Shown here: in pieces, positions 24,656 to 33,608 of the stretch
Position numbering within the stretch: position 1 is the stretch's first letter
How the letters are laid out: each line of letters opens with the position of its first letter
Source: Alicyclobacillus sendaiensis NBRC 100866
GTDB lineage: Bacteria; Bacillota; Bacilli; Alicyclobacillales; Alicyclobacillaceae
Reading direction: 5' to 3'
Length of the DNA stretch: 64,000 bases
Assembly (NCBI RefSeq): GCF_001552675.1
Contig: NZ_BCRQ01000008.1
Span: 1 to 64,000 of the forward strand
The notes under the pieces: generated by a model
Databases searched by the model: none
Told to the model about the DNA's origin: nothing
Seen by the model: the letters and a program-made list of their open reading frames with translations, nothing else
Translations under genes and position numbers: made by a program

Positions 24656-25828
24656 TCATGCAAGGCCGAGATCGCGGAGAAACGACCTTCCCACGGATGG
24701 CGTTGGCACGCCAAAGTATTCTGCCACGGTCGCGCCGAGATCGGCGAAGGTGTCGCGCTCGCCGAGGTCAATCGGCCGATCCATGTTCACGTGGTAGGCG
24801 AGAATGGGGACGCGTTCGCGCGTGTGGTCGGTCCCAGGGACCGTTGGGTCACAGCCGTGATCGGCCGTGATGATGAGGAGGTCATCCGAGCCGAGCCGCG
24901 CGAGCACCCCCTCGAGATCCGCGTCAAACGCCTCGATGGCGCGGGCGAACCCGACCGGGTCGTTTCGGTGCCCGTACTTCGAATCAAAATCCACCAGGTT
25001 CGCGTAGATCAGACCCGAGCGCTCGTGGTCCATCGCCTCCACGACCTTTCGCATGCCATCCCGATTGTCCGCGGTGTGCACCGCGCGCGTGATCCCGCGG
25101 TGGTTGTAGATGTCTGCGATTTTGCCGATCCCGACGACGGGGTATCCGGCGGCCTCGATCTCGTCGAGCACCGTCGGCCCGAAGTCCAGCGAATAGTCCC
25201 GCCTGCGATCCGTCCGCACAAACCGCCCGGGTTCGCCGACGAACGGCCGCGCGATGACCCGGCCTACGGCGTGCGGACCGACCAGGATGGATCGGGCATA
25301 TTCACACCAGTCGTACAACGTCTCCACCGGTACCACGCCTTCGTGCGCCGCGACTTGGAAAACGCTGTCCGCCGAGGTGTAGACAATGGGCCTGCCCGTC
25401 TCAAGATGCTCTCGCCCGTACGCCTCGATGACCCAAGTGCCTGATGCGGGGCGATTGCACAGGACCGGTTTGCCCACGTACCGCTCAAACGGCTCGATGA
25501 TCTCGGGCGGAAACCCGTTCGGATACGTCGGCATCGGCTGGGAAAGCACGATGCCCACGAACTCGAGGTGGCCGTTCGTCGTGTCCTTGCCGCAGGATTT
25601 TTCGATCATCGTGCCGTACCCGCCGACGCCGCTCGGCGCCACGCCGGCGATGGCCGCAATTCGCCCGAGGCCGAGGCGTTCGAGGTTGGGCACGCGCAGC
25701 CCCCCCACCGCCTCGGCGACGTGCGCGATGGTATTGCTATGCACATCCGCCTCTCCGTACTGCGCGGCATCCGGCGCCGCGCCGATTCCACAGCTGTCGA
25801 GAACAATCCAAACGACGCGCTTGTCCAA
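24656..25828 (-). CDS. deoB: Phosphopentomutase DeoB
   Basis: This is an alkaline-phosphatase-superfamily enzyme of 390 residues that interconverts (deoxy)ribose-1- and -5-phosphates. Motifs are VVWIVLDSCGIGAAPDA at the start, the phospho-Thr site GKDTTNGHLEF and late metal ligands in ITADHGCDPTVPGTDHTRE. I chose TTG 25826-25828 because GGGAGG ends 7 nt upstream; ATG five codons earlier overlaps that site. It follows xerD by 18 nt. In B. subtilis drm (deoB) is also just upstream of dacF, after ripX (xerD). Confidence 0.96.
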   Translation of the reverse strand: MDKRVVWIVLDSCGIGAAPDAAQYGEADVHSNTIAHVAEAVGGLRVPNLERLGLGRIAAIAGVAPSGVGGYGTMIEKSCGKDTTNGHLEFVGIVLSQPMPTYPNGFPPEIIEPFERYVGKPVLCNRPASGTWVIEAYGREHLETGRPIVYTSADSVFQVAAHEGVVPVETLYDWCEYARSILVGPHAVGRVIARPFVGEPGRFVRTDRRRDYSLDFGPTVLDEIEAAGYPVVGIGKIADIYNHRGITRAVHTADNRDGMRKVVEAMDHERSGLIYANLVDFDSKYGHRNDPVGFARAIEAFDADLEGVLARLGSDDLLIITADHGCDPTVPGTDHTRERVPILAYHVNMDRPIDLGERDTFADLGATVAEYFGVPTPSVGRSFLRDLGLA

Positions 25829-25846
25829 CCCGTATCCTCCCATTCG

Positions 25847-26734
25847 TCATCGCGCCCTCGGATGGGCGTTGCGATACACTTCGCGAAGCCTGTGCGGCGT
25901 GACGTGCGTGTACCGCTCCGTCGTGGCGATGTCGGCGTGACCTAAAAGCTCCTGCACCACCCGGAGATCCGCCCCGCCTTCCAGCAGATGCGTGGCAAAC
26001 GAGTGCCGAAGCGTGTGCGGCGTCACGCCATCGGACACGCCCGCCTGCCGCGCGTAGCCCTTCAGGATATTCCAGAAACCTTGCCGGGTCATTCGGCGCC
26101 CGAGGCGATTCAGGAACACCGCGTTCTCTGACCGGTCCCGCACCAGTACCGGCCTGCCATACCGAAGGTACAGTCCGAGCGCATCCTGCGCCATCTCGCC
26201 CAAGGGAACCACGCGCTCCTTCTTGCCCTTCCCGAACACGCGAATGAACCCCGCCGCGAGCTCCACGTCTTCGAGCGAAAGCGTCACGAGCTCGCTCACC
26301 CGCATCCCCGTGGCGTAGAGCGTCTCCAGCATGGCGCGATCGCGCAATCCAATGGCATCCGGCCGGCGCACCGCGCTGATCATCCGCTCGACGTCCGTTT
26401 CGGAGACAACGCGAGGCAGGTGCTCATCCGGAGACGCAACCTCGATGTCTGCGGTCGGATCGCCCTGAACAGCGCCTTCGCGCAGGAGATAGCGGAAAAA
26501 CGAGCGCAGCGCGGACATTCGACGAGCGATGGTCGTCGGTTTCATGCCTCGCTGCTTCAGATCGGACAGATAGCGGAGAACCGCGGTCCTGTCCGCATCC
26601 CGGAGGTTACGCTCATCGCGCGAGAGATACCGGCAGAAATCCTCGAGATCTCGCGCGTAACTCGCGACCGTATTGTCCGAAAGGCCCCGCTCCAGCCGGA
26701 GATGATCGAGAAAGGTGCGGATATCCGGATTCAC
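25847..26734 (-). CDS. xerD: Site-specific recombinase XerD
   Basis: This is a 295-residue tyrosine recombinase that resolves chromosome dimers at dif. The N-terminal SAM-like core-binding domain is followed by the catalytic domain with Arg in YATGMRVSELV, HTLRHSFATHL, His in LLGHADIATTERYTH and the final Tyr there. The GTG at 26732-26734 follows GGGAGTGG. Its place before deoB and after spoIIM matches B. subtilis ripX/xerD. Confidence 0.96.
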   Translation of the reverse strand: MNPDIRTFLDHLRLERGLSDNTVASYARDLEDFCRYLSRDERNLRDADRTAVLRYLSDLKQRGMKPTTIARRMSALRSFFRYLLREGAVQGDPTADIEVASPDEHLPRVVSETDVERMISAVRRPDAIGLRDRAMLETLYATGMRVSELVTLSLEDVELAAGFIRVFGKGKKERVVPLGEMAQDALGLYLRYGRPVLVRDRSENAVFLNRLGRRMTRQGFWNILKGYARQAGVSDGVTPHTLRHSFATHLLEGGADLRVVQELLGHADIATTERYTHVTPHRLREVYRNAHPRAR

Positions 26735-26767
26735 AAAATTCCACTCCCTGCTCCAGGGATTCCGGGC

Positions 26768-27091
26768 TCACCTCGGGTATCGCATGAGCTCGTACAGCCG
26801 CTCGCGGTCGTCCGGCTGCACGTCAACGTCGAGGAGCGCGATGTTGCGCGTCTCTTGGCCGCAGCGGGTGCAGCGATGGACAATCTGGTACCCCTTTTTC
26901 GAATGGTACTCGACGCGCACCGGTTCCATCAGCCCGCCGCACGGATTGGCGCGATCGCCCGGCTCCACGTCCACGTGCAGGGAATACAAGCAGCGAGGAC
27001 AGTGATTGCGGCACGTTCGTTCCGCCGGCTCCACGTGCAGGCCGCAATGCGCACAGGTGAATGGCTCGTTGCGGCGAATAAACGCTGCCAT
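26768..27091 (-). CDS. RNHCP domain zinc-cluster protein
   Basis: This 107-residue protein contains the RNHCP signature (CRNHCPRC) and further pairs CAHCG and CTRCG, eight or more cysteines in all, fitting two zinc sites. The N-terminus FIRRNEPFTCAHCG is typical of the family. ATG 27089-27091 is chosen because GGGAGG stands 6 nt upstream; an ATG two codons earlier abuts that site. It begins 2 nt after the spoIIM stop, so it belongs to the spoIIM transcript. Function is unknown. Confidence 0.85.
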   Translation of the reverse strand: MAAFIRRNEPFTCAHCGLHVEPAERTCRNHCPRCLYSLHVDVEPGDRANPCGGLMEPVRVEYHSKKGYQIVHRCTRCGQETRNIALLDVDVQPDDRERLYELMRYPR

Positions 27092-27093
27092 TT

Positions 27094-27771
27094 TCATCCT
27101 CCCAGCAGCCGACTGACCATCGGCGGCACGACGAACGCCTGGACGGCAGCGGCAAGCAGCAAGCCGCCCAAGCACATCACGCTTCTCCCAGTATACCTCA
27201 GGAACTGAATCGTCCACTGATAAAGGGGGACGGATTGGGCGACGATTTGGTACGAAAAGCGGATGGCGTTTACACTCGCGATGAGGAAGGCGAACAGAAA
27301 GATGGCCTGATGCACAAAAATGCCGAGGGAAGCCACCGCGAATCCCTTCCAGCCAAATTGGAGCGAAGTGAACGCCACGGCGAAACCGGTCTCGAACGCG
27401 CGGGCGAACACCGCCGCCGCCACGATGGGAATCCCGACGGCCGAAGAACCGGCCAGCCACACGAGCGCGAGCCAAGCCGCATCCGAGACGAGCCGGGTCG
27501 CGAACACGGCGCTGCCCGAGGCCAGTTGACCGTGCAGCGTGGCCAACAGGAAGGCCTCCAACTGGTTGGCGAGCTCCAGCTTGTCCGCCGGCCGAAGTTC
27601 TGCCGCCACAATGCCGCCAAAGGCGGCGCCGGAGAGGACCATGCCGAGCAAAAACGCGATGATATGCGCCTCTTGCGACAGTCGGCGCGCCAGCCACCGC
27701 CGAAGCCGAAACCAGCCGAGCGCGAAAGAGAAGGGCGGCCGCCTCCGGGCCATCCACGCGCTTGTTCTCAT
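27094..27771 (-). CDS. spoIIM: Stage II sporulation protein M
   Basis: This is a 225-residue polytopic membrane protein, part of the DMP peptidoglycan-degrading engulfment complex (SpoIID-SpoIIM-SpoIIP). About five hydrophobic segments are visible, with a cytoplasmic Arg-rich N-terminus. The DUF95 core is FARAFETGFAVAFTSLQFGWKG and GIFVHQAIFLFAFL. ATG 27769-27771 follows GAAGGAGG. A sigma-E-like promoter lies at 27812-27840, matching its mother-cell role. Confidence 0.93.
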   Translation of the reverse strand: MRTSAWMARRRPPFSFALGWFRLRRWLARRLSQEAHIIAFLLGMVLSGAAFGGIVAAELRPADKLELANQLEAFLLATLHGQLASGSAVFATRLVSDAAWLALVWLAGSSAVGIPIVAAAVFARAFETGFAVAFTSLQFGWKGFAVASLGIFVHQAIFLFAFLIASVNAIRFSYQIVAQSVPLYQWTIQFLRYTGRSVMCLGGLLLAAAVQAFVVPPMVSRLLGG

Positions 27772-27811
27772 GGCCGTGCCTCCTTCTCGAACCGAGAGCG
27801 TAGACACGACC

Positions 27812-27840
27812 ATTCTATGACGCGGAATCGATTGATAGAC
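27812..27840 (-). promoter_or_regulatory. Candidate sigma-E promoter of spoIIM
   Basis: On the minus strand, -10 CATAGAAT matches 7 of 8 positions of CATACAMT. The -35 GTCTATC, 14 nt upstream, is weaker. It ends 40 nt upstream of the spoIIM ATG. Confidence 0.5.
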
Positions 27841-27857
27841 TCGCGGGGGACACGCCG

Positions 27858-29024
27858 TCACGCTTCCTCGATGCGCCCGTAGCGCCCGGCCCCGCCTGGT
27901 GAAACCGCCATGCGGCCGCTCAACGCGGCTGCAATTCGGGCAGCCAGCCTTTCGCCGACCACCTCCGCGATAGCCCGTTCGGACGGCGGCTGGAAGACGA
28001 GCGGTGCCTCCCCGCCGAACGCCTGTACCAATTTCGCATACGTGCGGGGCCCCACGCCCGGAACAAACGAAAGGGGCACGATGTAGCGGTACGGCGCCCG
28101 CCACGGCGGATGAACGGGCACATCGTCGTCCGCGATGGCCTCAATCCGGTCCCACACGCCCTGCACGATGTCCGCGTCGGCGCCGCAGGTGCACGGATGC
28201 GGCGCCACGATGGCTCCACACCTTCGACATCGCGTGCGATAGTACTTGCCGAGCGGCGGGTAGAGCCCCAGATTGGCCTCCACAAATCGCCCATCCGCGC
28301 GGCGGCACGCGGCTCGAATCTCCGCGAACGAGAGCTCGTTCACGGCCAGCACGTTGAATTCGCGCGCGATGGAGGGGAGGCTGTGGGCGTCCGAATTGGA
28401 CAGAAACGTGAATTCCCGCATTTCTCTCAGGCGATCCGCCATGTCGGCGTCAGCCGACAGCCCGAGCTCGATCGCGTCGACGGCGCAAAGGGGCAAGACG
28501 TCCGCGAGGCGATCCGCCGCGCTCCCGATGAGCCCCTTGAACGGCGTGAACGCATGATGCACGACGAGCAGGCCGCCCCGGGCGTGAACCTCGTCCGCCA
28601 ATCGGACGGGCTCGGTTCGGGCGACCTGAGACGACAGGCTCGTGTTCGACTGAACCGTTTTCAACCATGTCTGAAAGTCGGCCGCCGCTTCGACCGTCGG
28701 CAGCCAACAGCCGAAGTGCGCGGCGCCGCGCGGCGATACGCGGATCTCCACCTCCGCGCCGAGCACGACCAAAAGCGACGATTGATACAACAATCCCCCG
28801 CCAGGGACCGGCACGAGAAGCCCCGCGTCACGCAGCTGGCGGATCTCCTCCAGCACGGGATCGCAGACCGCGTCGACGAGCCCCACGATGTGCAATCCCT
28901 TCACACGCATGGCCCAGTCGAGCGACGCGGAAACCGTCAGTTGATGCGACGCGGCCATCTTGACGGGCCGGCCGCGCGCGGCTCCCGTGTGAACGTGAAA
29001 ATCGGCGAACGCCTGCATCGTCAC
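27858..29024 (-). CDS. EndoQ-like PHP-domain DNA nuclease
   Basis: This is a 388-residue PHP-fold protein of the YqxK/endonuclease Q type. The metal cluster is recognisable from FADFHVHTG, VVHHAF and FLSNSDAHS. Next come a Cys-rich zinc site (CRRCGAIVAPHPCTCG) and a helix-hairpin-helix (FVPGVGPRTYAKLVQAFGG) near the C-terminus. EndoQ enzymes cleave DNA 5' of deaminated bases. The GTG at 29022-29024 overlaps the nudF stop as GTGA; ATG two codons later is possible. nudF-yqxK linkage is seen in B. subtilis. Confidence 0.85.
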   Translation of the reverse strand: MTMQAFADFHVHTGAARGRPVKMAASHQLTVSASLDWAMRVKGLHIVGLVDAVCDPVLEEIRQLRDAGLLVPVPGGGLLYQSSLLVVLGAEVEIRVSPRGAAHFGCWLPTVEAAADFQTWLKTVQSNTSLSSQVARTEPVRLADEVHARGGLLVVHHAFTPFKGLIGSAADRLADVLPLCAVDAIELGLSADADMADRLREMREFTFLSNSDAHSLPSIAREFNVLAVNELSFAEIRAACRRADGRFVEANLGLYPPLGKYYRTRCRRCGAIVAPHPCTCGADADIVQGVWDRIEAIADDDVPVHPPWRAPYRYIVPLSFVPGVGPRTYAKLVQAFGGEAPLVFQPPSERAIAEVVGERLAARIAAALSGRMAVSPGGAGRYGRIEEA

Positions 29025-29548
29025 GGCCTGGCCATCCACCAGTAGAGCGCCACGAGCGTCTTGGCGTCCTGAATGTCACCGGCCTCCACCATCTTACGGA
29101 TCTCGTCGCGCGCGAACACCTGAGACTCCACGAACTCATCGCTATCAGGGTGCAGCGCCCCGCGCTTCACATCCCTCGTGTAATACACGTACAGCTTCTC
29201 GTTGCTGAAGCCTGGCGCTGTGTAGAAGGCGTGCACTGGCACCAGAGGTGCCTGGCACTGATACCCCGTTTCCTCGGACAGCTCTCGCGCCGCAGCCTGT
29301 TCCGGTTCCTCCCCAGGCTCGAGCTTGCCAGCGGGAATTTCCCACAACACCTGTTCACACGGCTTGCGAAACTGGCGCACCAAAACCACTTTGTCCGGCT
29401 CGACTTCTGCGAGCACGGCCACGGCCCCCGGATGAAGCACCACCTCGCGCGTGCTCGTCCGCCCATTCGGCAGTTTCACCGTGAGCCTACGCACATCGAT
29501 GATCCGGCCGGCAAACAGCCGCTCTTCCGCTACCGTCTGCTCCCACAT
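29021..29548 (-). CDS. nudF: ADP-ribose pyrophosphatase NudF
   Basis: This is a 175-residue Nudix hydrolase. The Nudix box GKLEPGEEPEQAAARELSEETG is complete, and the N-terminal strands and the AxPG-type segment (FYTAPGFSNEKLYVY) match ADP-ribose pyrophosphatases. It hydrolyses ADP-ribose and related compounds, a house-cleaning role. ATG 29546-29548 follows AGGGGGG. It is followed directly by the overlapping EndoQ-like gene. Confidence 0.93.
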   Translation of the reverse strand: MWEQTVAEERLFAGRIIDVRRLTVKLPNGRTSTREVVLHPGAVAVLAEVEPDKVVLVRQFRKPCEQVLWEIPAGKLEPGEEPEQAAARELSEETGYQCQAPLVPVHAFYTAPGFSNEKLYVYYTRDVKRGALHPDSDEFVESQVFARDEIRKMVEAGDIQDAKTLVALYWWMARP

Positions 29549-29566
29549 GCGTGTCGCCCCCCTGTT

Positions 29567-30634
29567 CTATGGCTCGGAAAGCGCTGCGACCAACAGTCGT
29601 GTGAGCCGCACGAGGCTCTCCTCATGGATGCGCTCCGCCCGCGCGTGTGCCGACTCGTAGCCTACCCCGACGTTGATGGGCAAGAGGCCCATGGACGCGA
29701 GCCAGTTCGCGTCGCAGCCGTCTCGCATCCGCACGCACGTGACCGGCCCACCCCCGCGCTCCATCCGGCTCCGCACGGCGTGAAGCCACGAACTGGCCCG
29801 CACGTCGTACGCCGGGTACACGAGCTCGGACCGCACGTCGCGAGGCCCCGTGCTTCGCTCGAGTTCGGCCACCCACGACCGGTAGCGCGCCTTGGCGATC
29901 CGCCCGTCGACATCCGGCGAAAACCACACGGCCACTTCCGCCTCGCAACCCGCATCCGACGGCACAAAGCGCACCAGTTCGCAGGTCAGCCCGAAACCGG
30001 TGCGCACCGTCGCCTCCTGCAGGGCCCGCCACACGGAGAACCGATCGGCTTCGCCGCGCGCAGCATAGCGAAGCCATACGCGCGCTTGGCCGTAGCCCGC
30101 CTCGACCAGCGTGCCCACCGGCGCTTCCGCATCGACGACGAGGGCGCGCCTCGCCGAAAAGGCGATCCGCCGGGACTGGCGAACCCCGGCGCTTCCCAAT
30201 TCCTCTCCGGCCGACAGCAAGATGTGAATGGGCGGATGGCGGCGGCCCTCCCGCAGGATGCGCGCCATCCCCGCCATCACGGCGGCCACACCGGCCTTAT
30301 CGTCCGCGCCGAGCGGCACGTCGTTGCCGCTCTCTATCCATCCGTCGGATCGCCGCCGCACATCGGGGACCCCGGCCCACCGCGTGTCCAGGTGCGCGCA
30401 TACGAGGACCGGATCGAGCGCCGGATCGCCCGGCGCAAACGCCCAAAGGTTGGCGGAGACCGCGTCCCCGAGGGACACCGGCTCCCAGGCGACGGACAGG
30501 CCCATGTCCTCCATCCAGGCGGCGCAGGCCCGCCCCGCGCGTCGCTCGCTCCCCGACGGACTATCCATCCGCAAGAGCTCCAGAAAGAAAGCGAGGGCCG
30601 ACTTGTCGTCGGCCGCACCCGATTCCCCGCTCAC
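29567..30634 (-). CDS. M20/M42-like zinc peptidase
   Basis: This is a 355-residue co-catalytic zinc peptidase. Ligand motifs in order are CAHLDTRW, GADDKAGVAAVM, AGEELGSAG and VDAEAP; a late His (ESAHARAE) completes the pattern. The layout resembles peptidase T-like M20 or M42 aminopeptidases. The insert domain between about residues 175 and 270 is divergent. GTG 30632-30634 overlaps the lipB stop as GTGA and follows GGAGGCTCCCGC. Substrate unknown. Confidence 0.85.
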   Translation of the reverse strand: MSGESGAADDKSALAFFLELLRMDSPSGSERRAGRACAAWMEDMGLSVAWEPVSLGDAVSANLWAFAPGDPALDPVLVCAHLDTRWAGVPDVRRRSDGWIESGNDVPLGADDKAGVAAVMAGMARILREGRRHPPIHILLSAGEELGSAGVRQSRRIAFSARRALVVDAEAPVGTLVEAGYGQARVWLRYAARGEADRFSVWRALQEATVRTGFGLTCELVRFVPSDAGCEAEVAVWFSPDVDGRIAKARYRSWVAELERSTGPRDVRSELVYPAYDVRASSWLHAVRSRMERGGGPVTCVRMRDGCDANWLASMGLLPINVGVGYESAHARAERIHEESLVRLTRLLVAALSEP

Positions 30635-31323
30635 GCGGGAGCCTCCGCGAGAATGACGTCGCAGGCGAAGACCTCGGCGAAATGCCTGCGCAGCCGGTCC
30701 TCCCACGCCTTCATGTCCTGCGGTTCTCCCAGGACGGCGGCGACGCTCGTCACGCCGCGATCGCGAATGCCGCACGGGACGATCACGTCAAAGTCCTCGA
30801 GGTTCGTGTTCACGTTCAGCGCGATGCCGTGATACGTGACGAATTCGCCCGACGGGCGCTTTTTCACCCGCGCACCGACCGCACAGATCTTGTCCTCGCC
30901 TACCCACACGCCGGGCAGGTCATCGATGCGGCGCCCCTCGATCCCGTCCTCGGCGAGCGCGCGAATCACGACCTCCTCCAGGTTGCGGACAAATCGCGCC
31001 ACGTCATTGCCCCACGGCGCGAGATGAAGCACGGGGTACAACACCCACTGCCCAGGGCCGTGATACGTGACGTCGCCGCCGCGATCGACCATGCGCACCT
31101 CGAATCCCTTGCGGGTGAGAACCTCGATGGGCAAAAGGATATTGGCCTCCGACCCGTTGCGGCCGACCGTGATGGTCCGCGGATGCTCGAGCGCGAACAC
31201 GGTCTGCGCGTCGTCTTCGAGGTTCAGAAGCTTGAGCGCCTGATTCACCTGCATGTCCAGGGCGTCGTCATACGGGACGACGCCGAGCGAATGCCAAACG
31301 AGCGACGTGGCCAACGAACTCAC
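30631..31323 (-). CDS. lipB: Octanoyltransferase LipB
   Basis: This is a 230-residue lipoyl(octanoyl) transferase that moves octanoate from acyl-ACP to lipoyl domains. Hallmarks are [18 protein letters not shown], catalytic Cys in IVPCGI and Lys in [14 protein letters not shown] 31321-31323 overlaps the lipA stop as GTGA. With lipA upstream it forms a lipoate synthesis operon. B. subtilis uses LipM/LipL instead, so a LipB enzyme is notable. Confidence 0.94.
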   Translation of the reverse strand: MSSLATSLVWHSLGVVPYDDALDMQVNQALKLLNLEDDAQTVFALEHPRTITVGRNGSEANILLPIEVLTRKGFEVRMVDRGGDVTYHGPGQWVLYPVLHLAPWGNDVARFVRNLEEVVIRALAEDGIEGRRIDDLPGVWVGEDKICAVGARVKKRPSGEFVTYHGIALNVNTNLEDFDVIVPCGIRDRGVTSVAAVLGEPQDMKAWEDRLRRHFAEVFACDVILAEAPA

Positions 31324-32246
31324 TCCCCACTCCGCGCGGCCATCTTCGACTGGCGCCATGGGACCTGGTCTTTCGCGTGATATGAACTGCGAACCATGGG
31401 TCCCGACTCCACGTGCTTGAAGCCGCGCTTCAACCCTTCTCCGCGCAGGCGCAGAAATTCGGTGGGCGTGTAGTACCGCACGACCGGCAGGTGCTTCGCC
31501 GTCGGCTGGAGGTACTGGCCCACGGTGAGGATGTCGACGTCCACCGCGCGGAGATCGTCCATCGTCTCGTAAATCTCCTCAAACGTCTCCCCGAGCCCCA
31601 CCATGATGCTCGACTTCGTGGGGATATCCGGCGCCATCTCCTTGGAACGGCGGAGCAGCTCGAGCGTGCGATCGTACTTCGCCCGGGAGCGCACCGAGTC
31701 CGACAGCCGGCGCACGGTCTCGATGTTATGGTTTAGCACGTCCGGGTGGGCGTCCAGCACCACGGCGAGTGCATCCCAGTTCCCGTCGAAATCCGGGATC
31801 AACACTTCCACGCTGCAGGTCGGAACCTTCCGCCGCACCGCGCGGATGGTCTCCGCGAATATGGAGGCGCCGCCGTCGGCGAGATCGTCGCGAGCCACGC
31901 TCGTGATCACGACGTGTTCGAGCCCCATCGCGACGACAGCGTCCGCCACGCGCTCCGGCTCGCGCAGGTCAAGCTCGTTCGGGCGGCCGGTGTGGACGGC
32001 GCAGAAGCGGCATGCGCGCGTGCAGATGTCGCCGAGGATCATGAACGTGGCGGTGCGCATCTCCCAGCATTCGAACAAGTTAGGGCAATGCGCCTCCTCA
32101 CACACCGTGTGCAGCGACTGCGTGCGCATGATTTCCTTGAGTTGCTTGTAGTTTTCACCCGTCTTTGCGCGAATCTTGAGCCATTCCGGGCGGGCTTTGG
32201 TGGTGCCCGCCTGCACGGCGCGAACGCTCGGCTCTGGCTTGCCCAT
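31320..32246 (-). CDS. lipA: Lipoyl synthase LipA
   Basis: This is a radical-SAM enzyme of 308 residues that inserts sulfur into octanoyl groups. Both clusters are visible: the auxiliary set [12 protein letters not shown] and the radical-SAM set CTRACRFC. The C-terminal RSSYHAKD matches the family Ser ligand. ATG 32244-32246 follows CAGGGATGATG. It is followed by lipB in a 4-nt overlap. Confidence 0.97.
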   Translation of the reverse strand: MGKPEPSVRAVQAGTTKARPEWLKIRAKTGENYKQLKEIMRTQSLHTVCEEAHCPNLFECWEMRTATFMILGDICTRACRFCAVHTGRPNELDLREPERVADAVVAMGLEHVVITSVARDDLADGGASIFAETIRAVRRKVPTCSVEVLIPDFDGNWDALAVVLDAHPDVLNHNIETVRRLSDSVRSRAKYDRTLELLRRSKEMAPDIPTKSSIMVGLGETFEEIYETMDDLRAVDVDILTVGQYLQPTAKHLPVVRYYTPTEFLRLRGEGLKRGFKHVESGPMVRSSYHAKDQVPWRQSKMAARSGE

Positions 32247-32296
32247 GAATCATCATCCCTGTTCTCAAGGTCGCTTGCCGATGTCTATTGTAACGC

Positions 32297-32815
32297 TCAA
32301 CGGCCGTCCGAACCACCGGAGCCGTCCCGCTCGTACCTTCCGCTCGCCCCGCCGTCCTTGAACACCAGGCGCACGTTCGCGATGGTCATGTCGCGATCCG
32401 CCTTTTTGCACATGTCGTAGACCGTGAGCGCGGCGACGGACGCAGCCGTGAGCGCCTCCATCTCCACGCCGGTCTGATACGACGTGCGCACTTCGGCTCG
32501 GACTCGAAAGACCGCCGCGTCCGCTTCCAGCGCCTCTTCGTCGATGCGCACGGAGACGTGGTGCAGCGGCACCGGGTGGCAGAGCGGAATCAGATCACTC
32601 GTCCGCTTGGCCGCCATGATGCCGGCGATCTCGGCCACCTTCACCACGTCGCCTTTGCCCATCGCGTGGTGTACAATAGCATCGCGCGTCGCCCGCGACA
32701 TGCGGATGTAGGCTTCCGCGACCGCCACGCGTGTGGTGACGGCCTTTTCGCTGACGTCCACCATGTGCGGGCGCCCTTCGGGAGTAAAATGATGGAACAC
32801 ATCCTGAACATCCAC
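32297..32815 (-). CDS. moaC: Cyclic pyranopterin monophosphate synthase MoaC
   Basis: This 172-residue MoaC catalyses the second half of cPMP formation in molybdenum-cofactor synthesis. Signatures are MVDVSEKAVTTRVAVAEA, KRTSDLIPLCHPV, EVRTSYQTGVEMEALTAASVAALTVYDMCKK. GTG 32813-32815 is preferred, since AAGGAG is 8 nt upstream and the length then matches B. subtilis MoaC. ATG 32819-32821 lies only 2 nt from that site. It is divergent from the fused moaD-moaE gene. Confidence 0.94.
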   Translation of the reverse strand: MDVQDVFHHFTPEGRPHMVDVSEKAVTTRVAVAEAYIRMSRATRDAIVHHAMGKGDVVKVAEIAGIMAAKRTSDLIPLCHPVPLHHVSVRIDEEALEADAAVFRVRAEVRTSYQTGVEMEALTAASVAALTVYDMCKKADRDMTIANVRLVFKDGGASGRYERDGSGGSDGR

Positions 32816-32863
32816 GTCCATCGCTCCTTCTCGCAACTGATTGGACCTCGAGGTGATCCTGTG

Positions 32864-33532
32864 ATGCGTGTCGAGATTCGCCTATTCGCAAATGTAAAGG
32901 AGATCGCCGGGCGAGACAAATTGGCGTTGGACGTCCCGGACGACGCCACGGTCGACGATGTCCTGCGCGCGCTGACGGAAGCCTATCCATCGCTCCGCGA
33001 CGCGCTTGAGCACGTCATGGTTGCCGTGAACCTGGAACTGGCCGATCCTTCCCGGCGCGTCCACGCGACCGACGAGATCGCGCTCATCCCTCCTGTCGGC
33101 GGTGGGGAGGACGAACATCCCTATGCGCGGCTCACGAGGGACCCCCTCGACGTCAAGGAAGCCGAGGCGCTGTTGTCCGATGCGCGGCACGGAGGTTGCG
33201 TGTTCTTCCTCGGCACCGTGCGCGCTTGGACAGGCCCTCGGCAGACGGAGCGCATCGAGTATGAGGCGTACGAGGCGATGGTGCGAGTCCAGCTGGAGCA
33301 GTTGGTGACCGAAATCGAAGAGGAGTTTGCGGGCGTGAAGGCGCTCGTGTGGCATCGCGTGGGTACGCTGTATCCGGAGGATGTCGCGGTCATTTGTGGC
33401 GCCGCGCACCCGCATCGCAAGGAGGCGTTTGCGGCGTGCCAAGCGCTCATCGACCGCCTCAAAGCTCGGGTGACCATCTGGAAGAAGGAGTTTTTCGCGG
33501 ACGGATCTGCCGAATGGAGGCCGAATCCGTAG
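32864..33532 (+). CDS. Fused molybdopterin synthase MoaD-MoaE
   Basis: One 222-residue frame contains a MoaD ubiquitin-like domain (1-about 82), ending in LIPPVGGG, joined to MoaE (about 90-222) with GGCVFFLGTVR, EYEAYEAM, WHRVGTLYPED and WKKEFF. MoaD normally needs a free C-terminal Gly-Gly for thiocarboxylation, so the fusion must be processed or work otherwise. A similar fusion, MoaX of mycobacteria, is known. ATG 32864 follows GAGGTGAT. Divergent from moaC by 48 nt. Confidence 0.92.
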   Translation: MRVEIRLFANVKEIAGRDKLALDVPDDATVDDVLRALTEAYPSLRDALEHVMVAVNLELADPSRRVHATDEIALIPPVGGGEDEHPYARLTRDPLDVKEAEALLSDARHGGCVFFLGTVRAWTGPRQTERIEYEAYEAMVRVQLEQLVTEIEEEFAGVKALVWHRVGTLYPEDVAVICGAAHPHRKEAFAACQALIDRLKARVTIWKKEFFADGSAEWRPNP

Positions 33533-33608
33533 CGCGTGGTTTACATAATGGCGGCGCTCTCGTCATAGATATGGGCCAGAGGCTCAATGGACGAGGAGCG
33601 TGCTACGC

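Noticed and set aside
29150-30832. 560-codon plus-strand frame opposite nudF and the M20 peptidase
   Set aside because: Antisense to well-supported genes; His/Arg/Pro-rich composition typical of GC-rich shadow frames.
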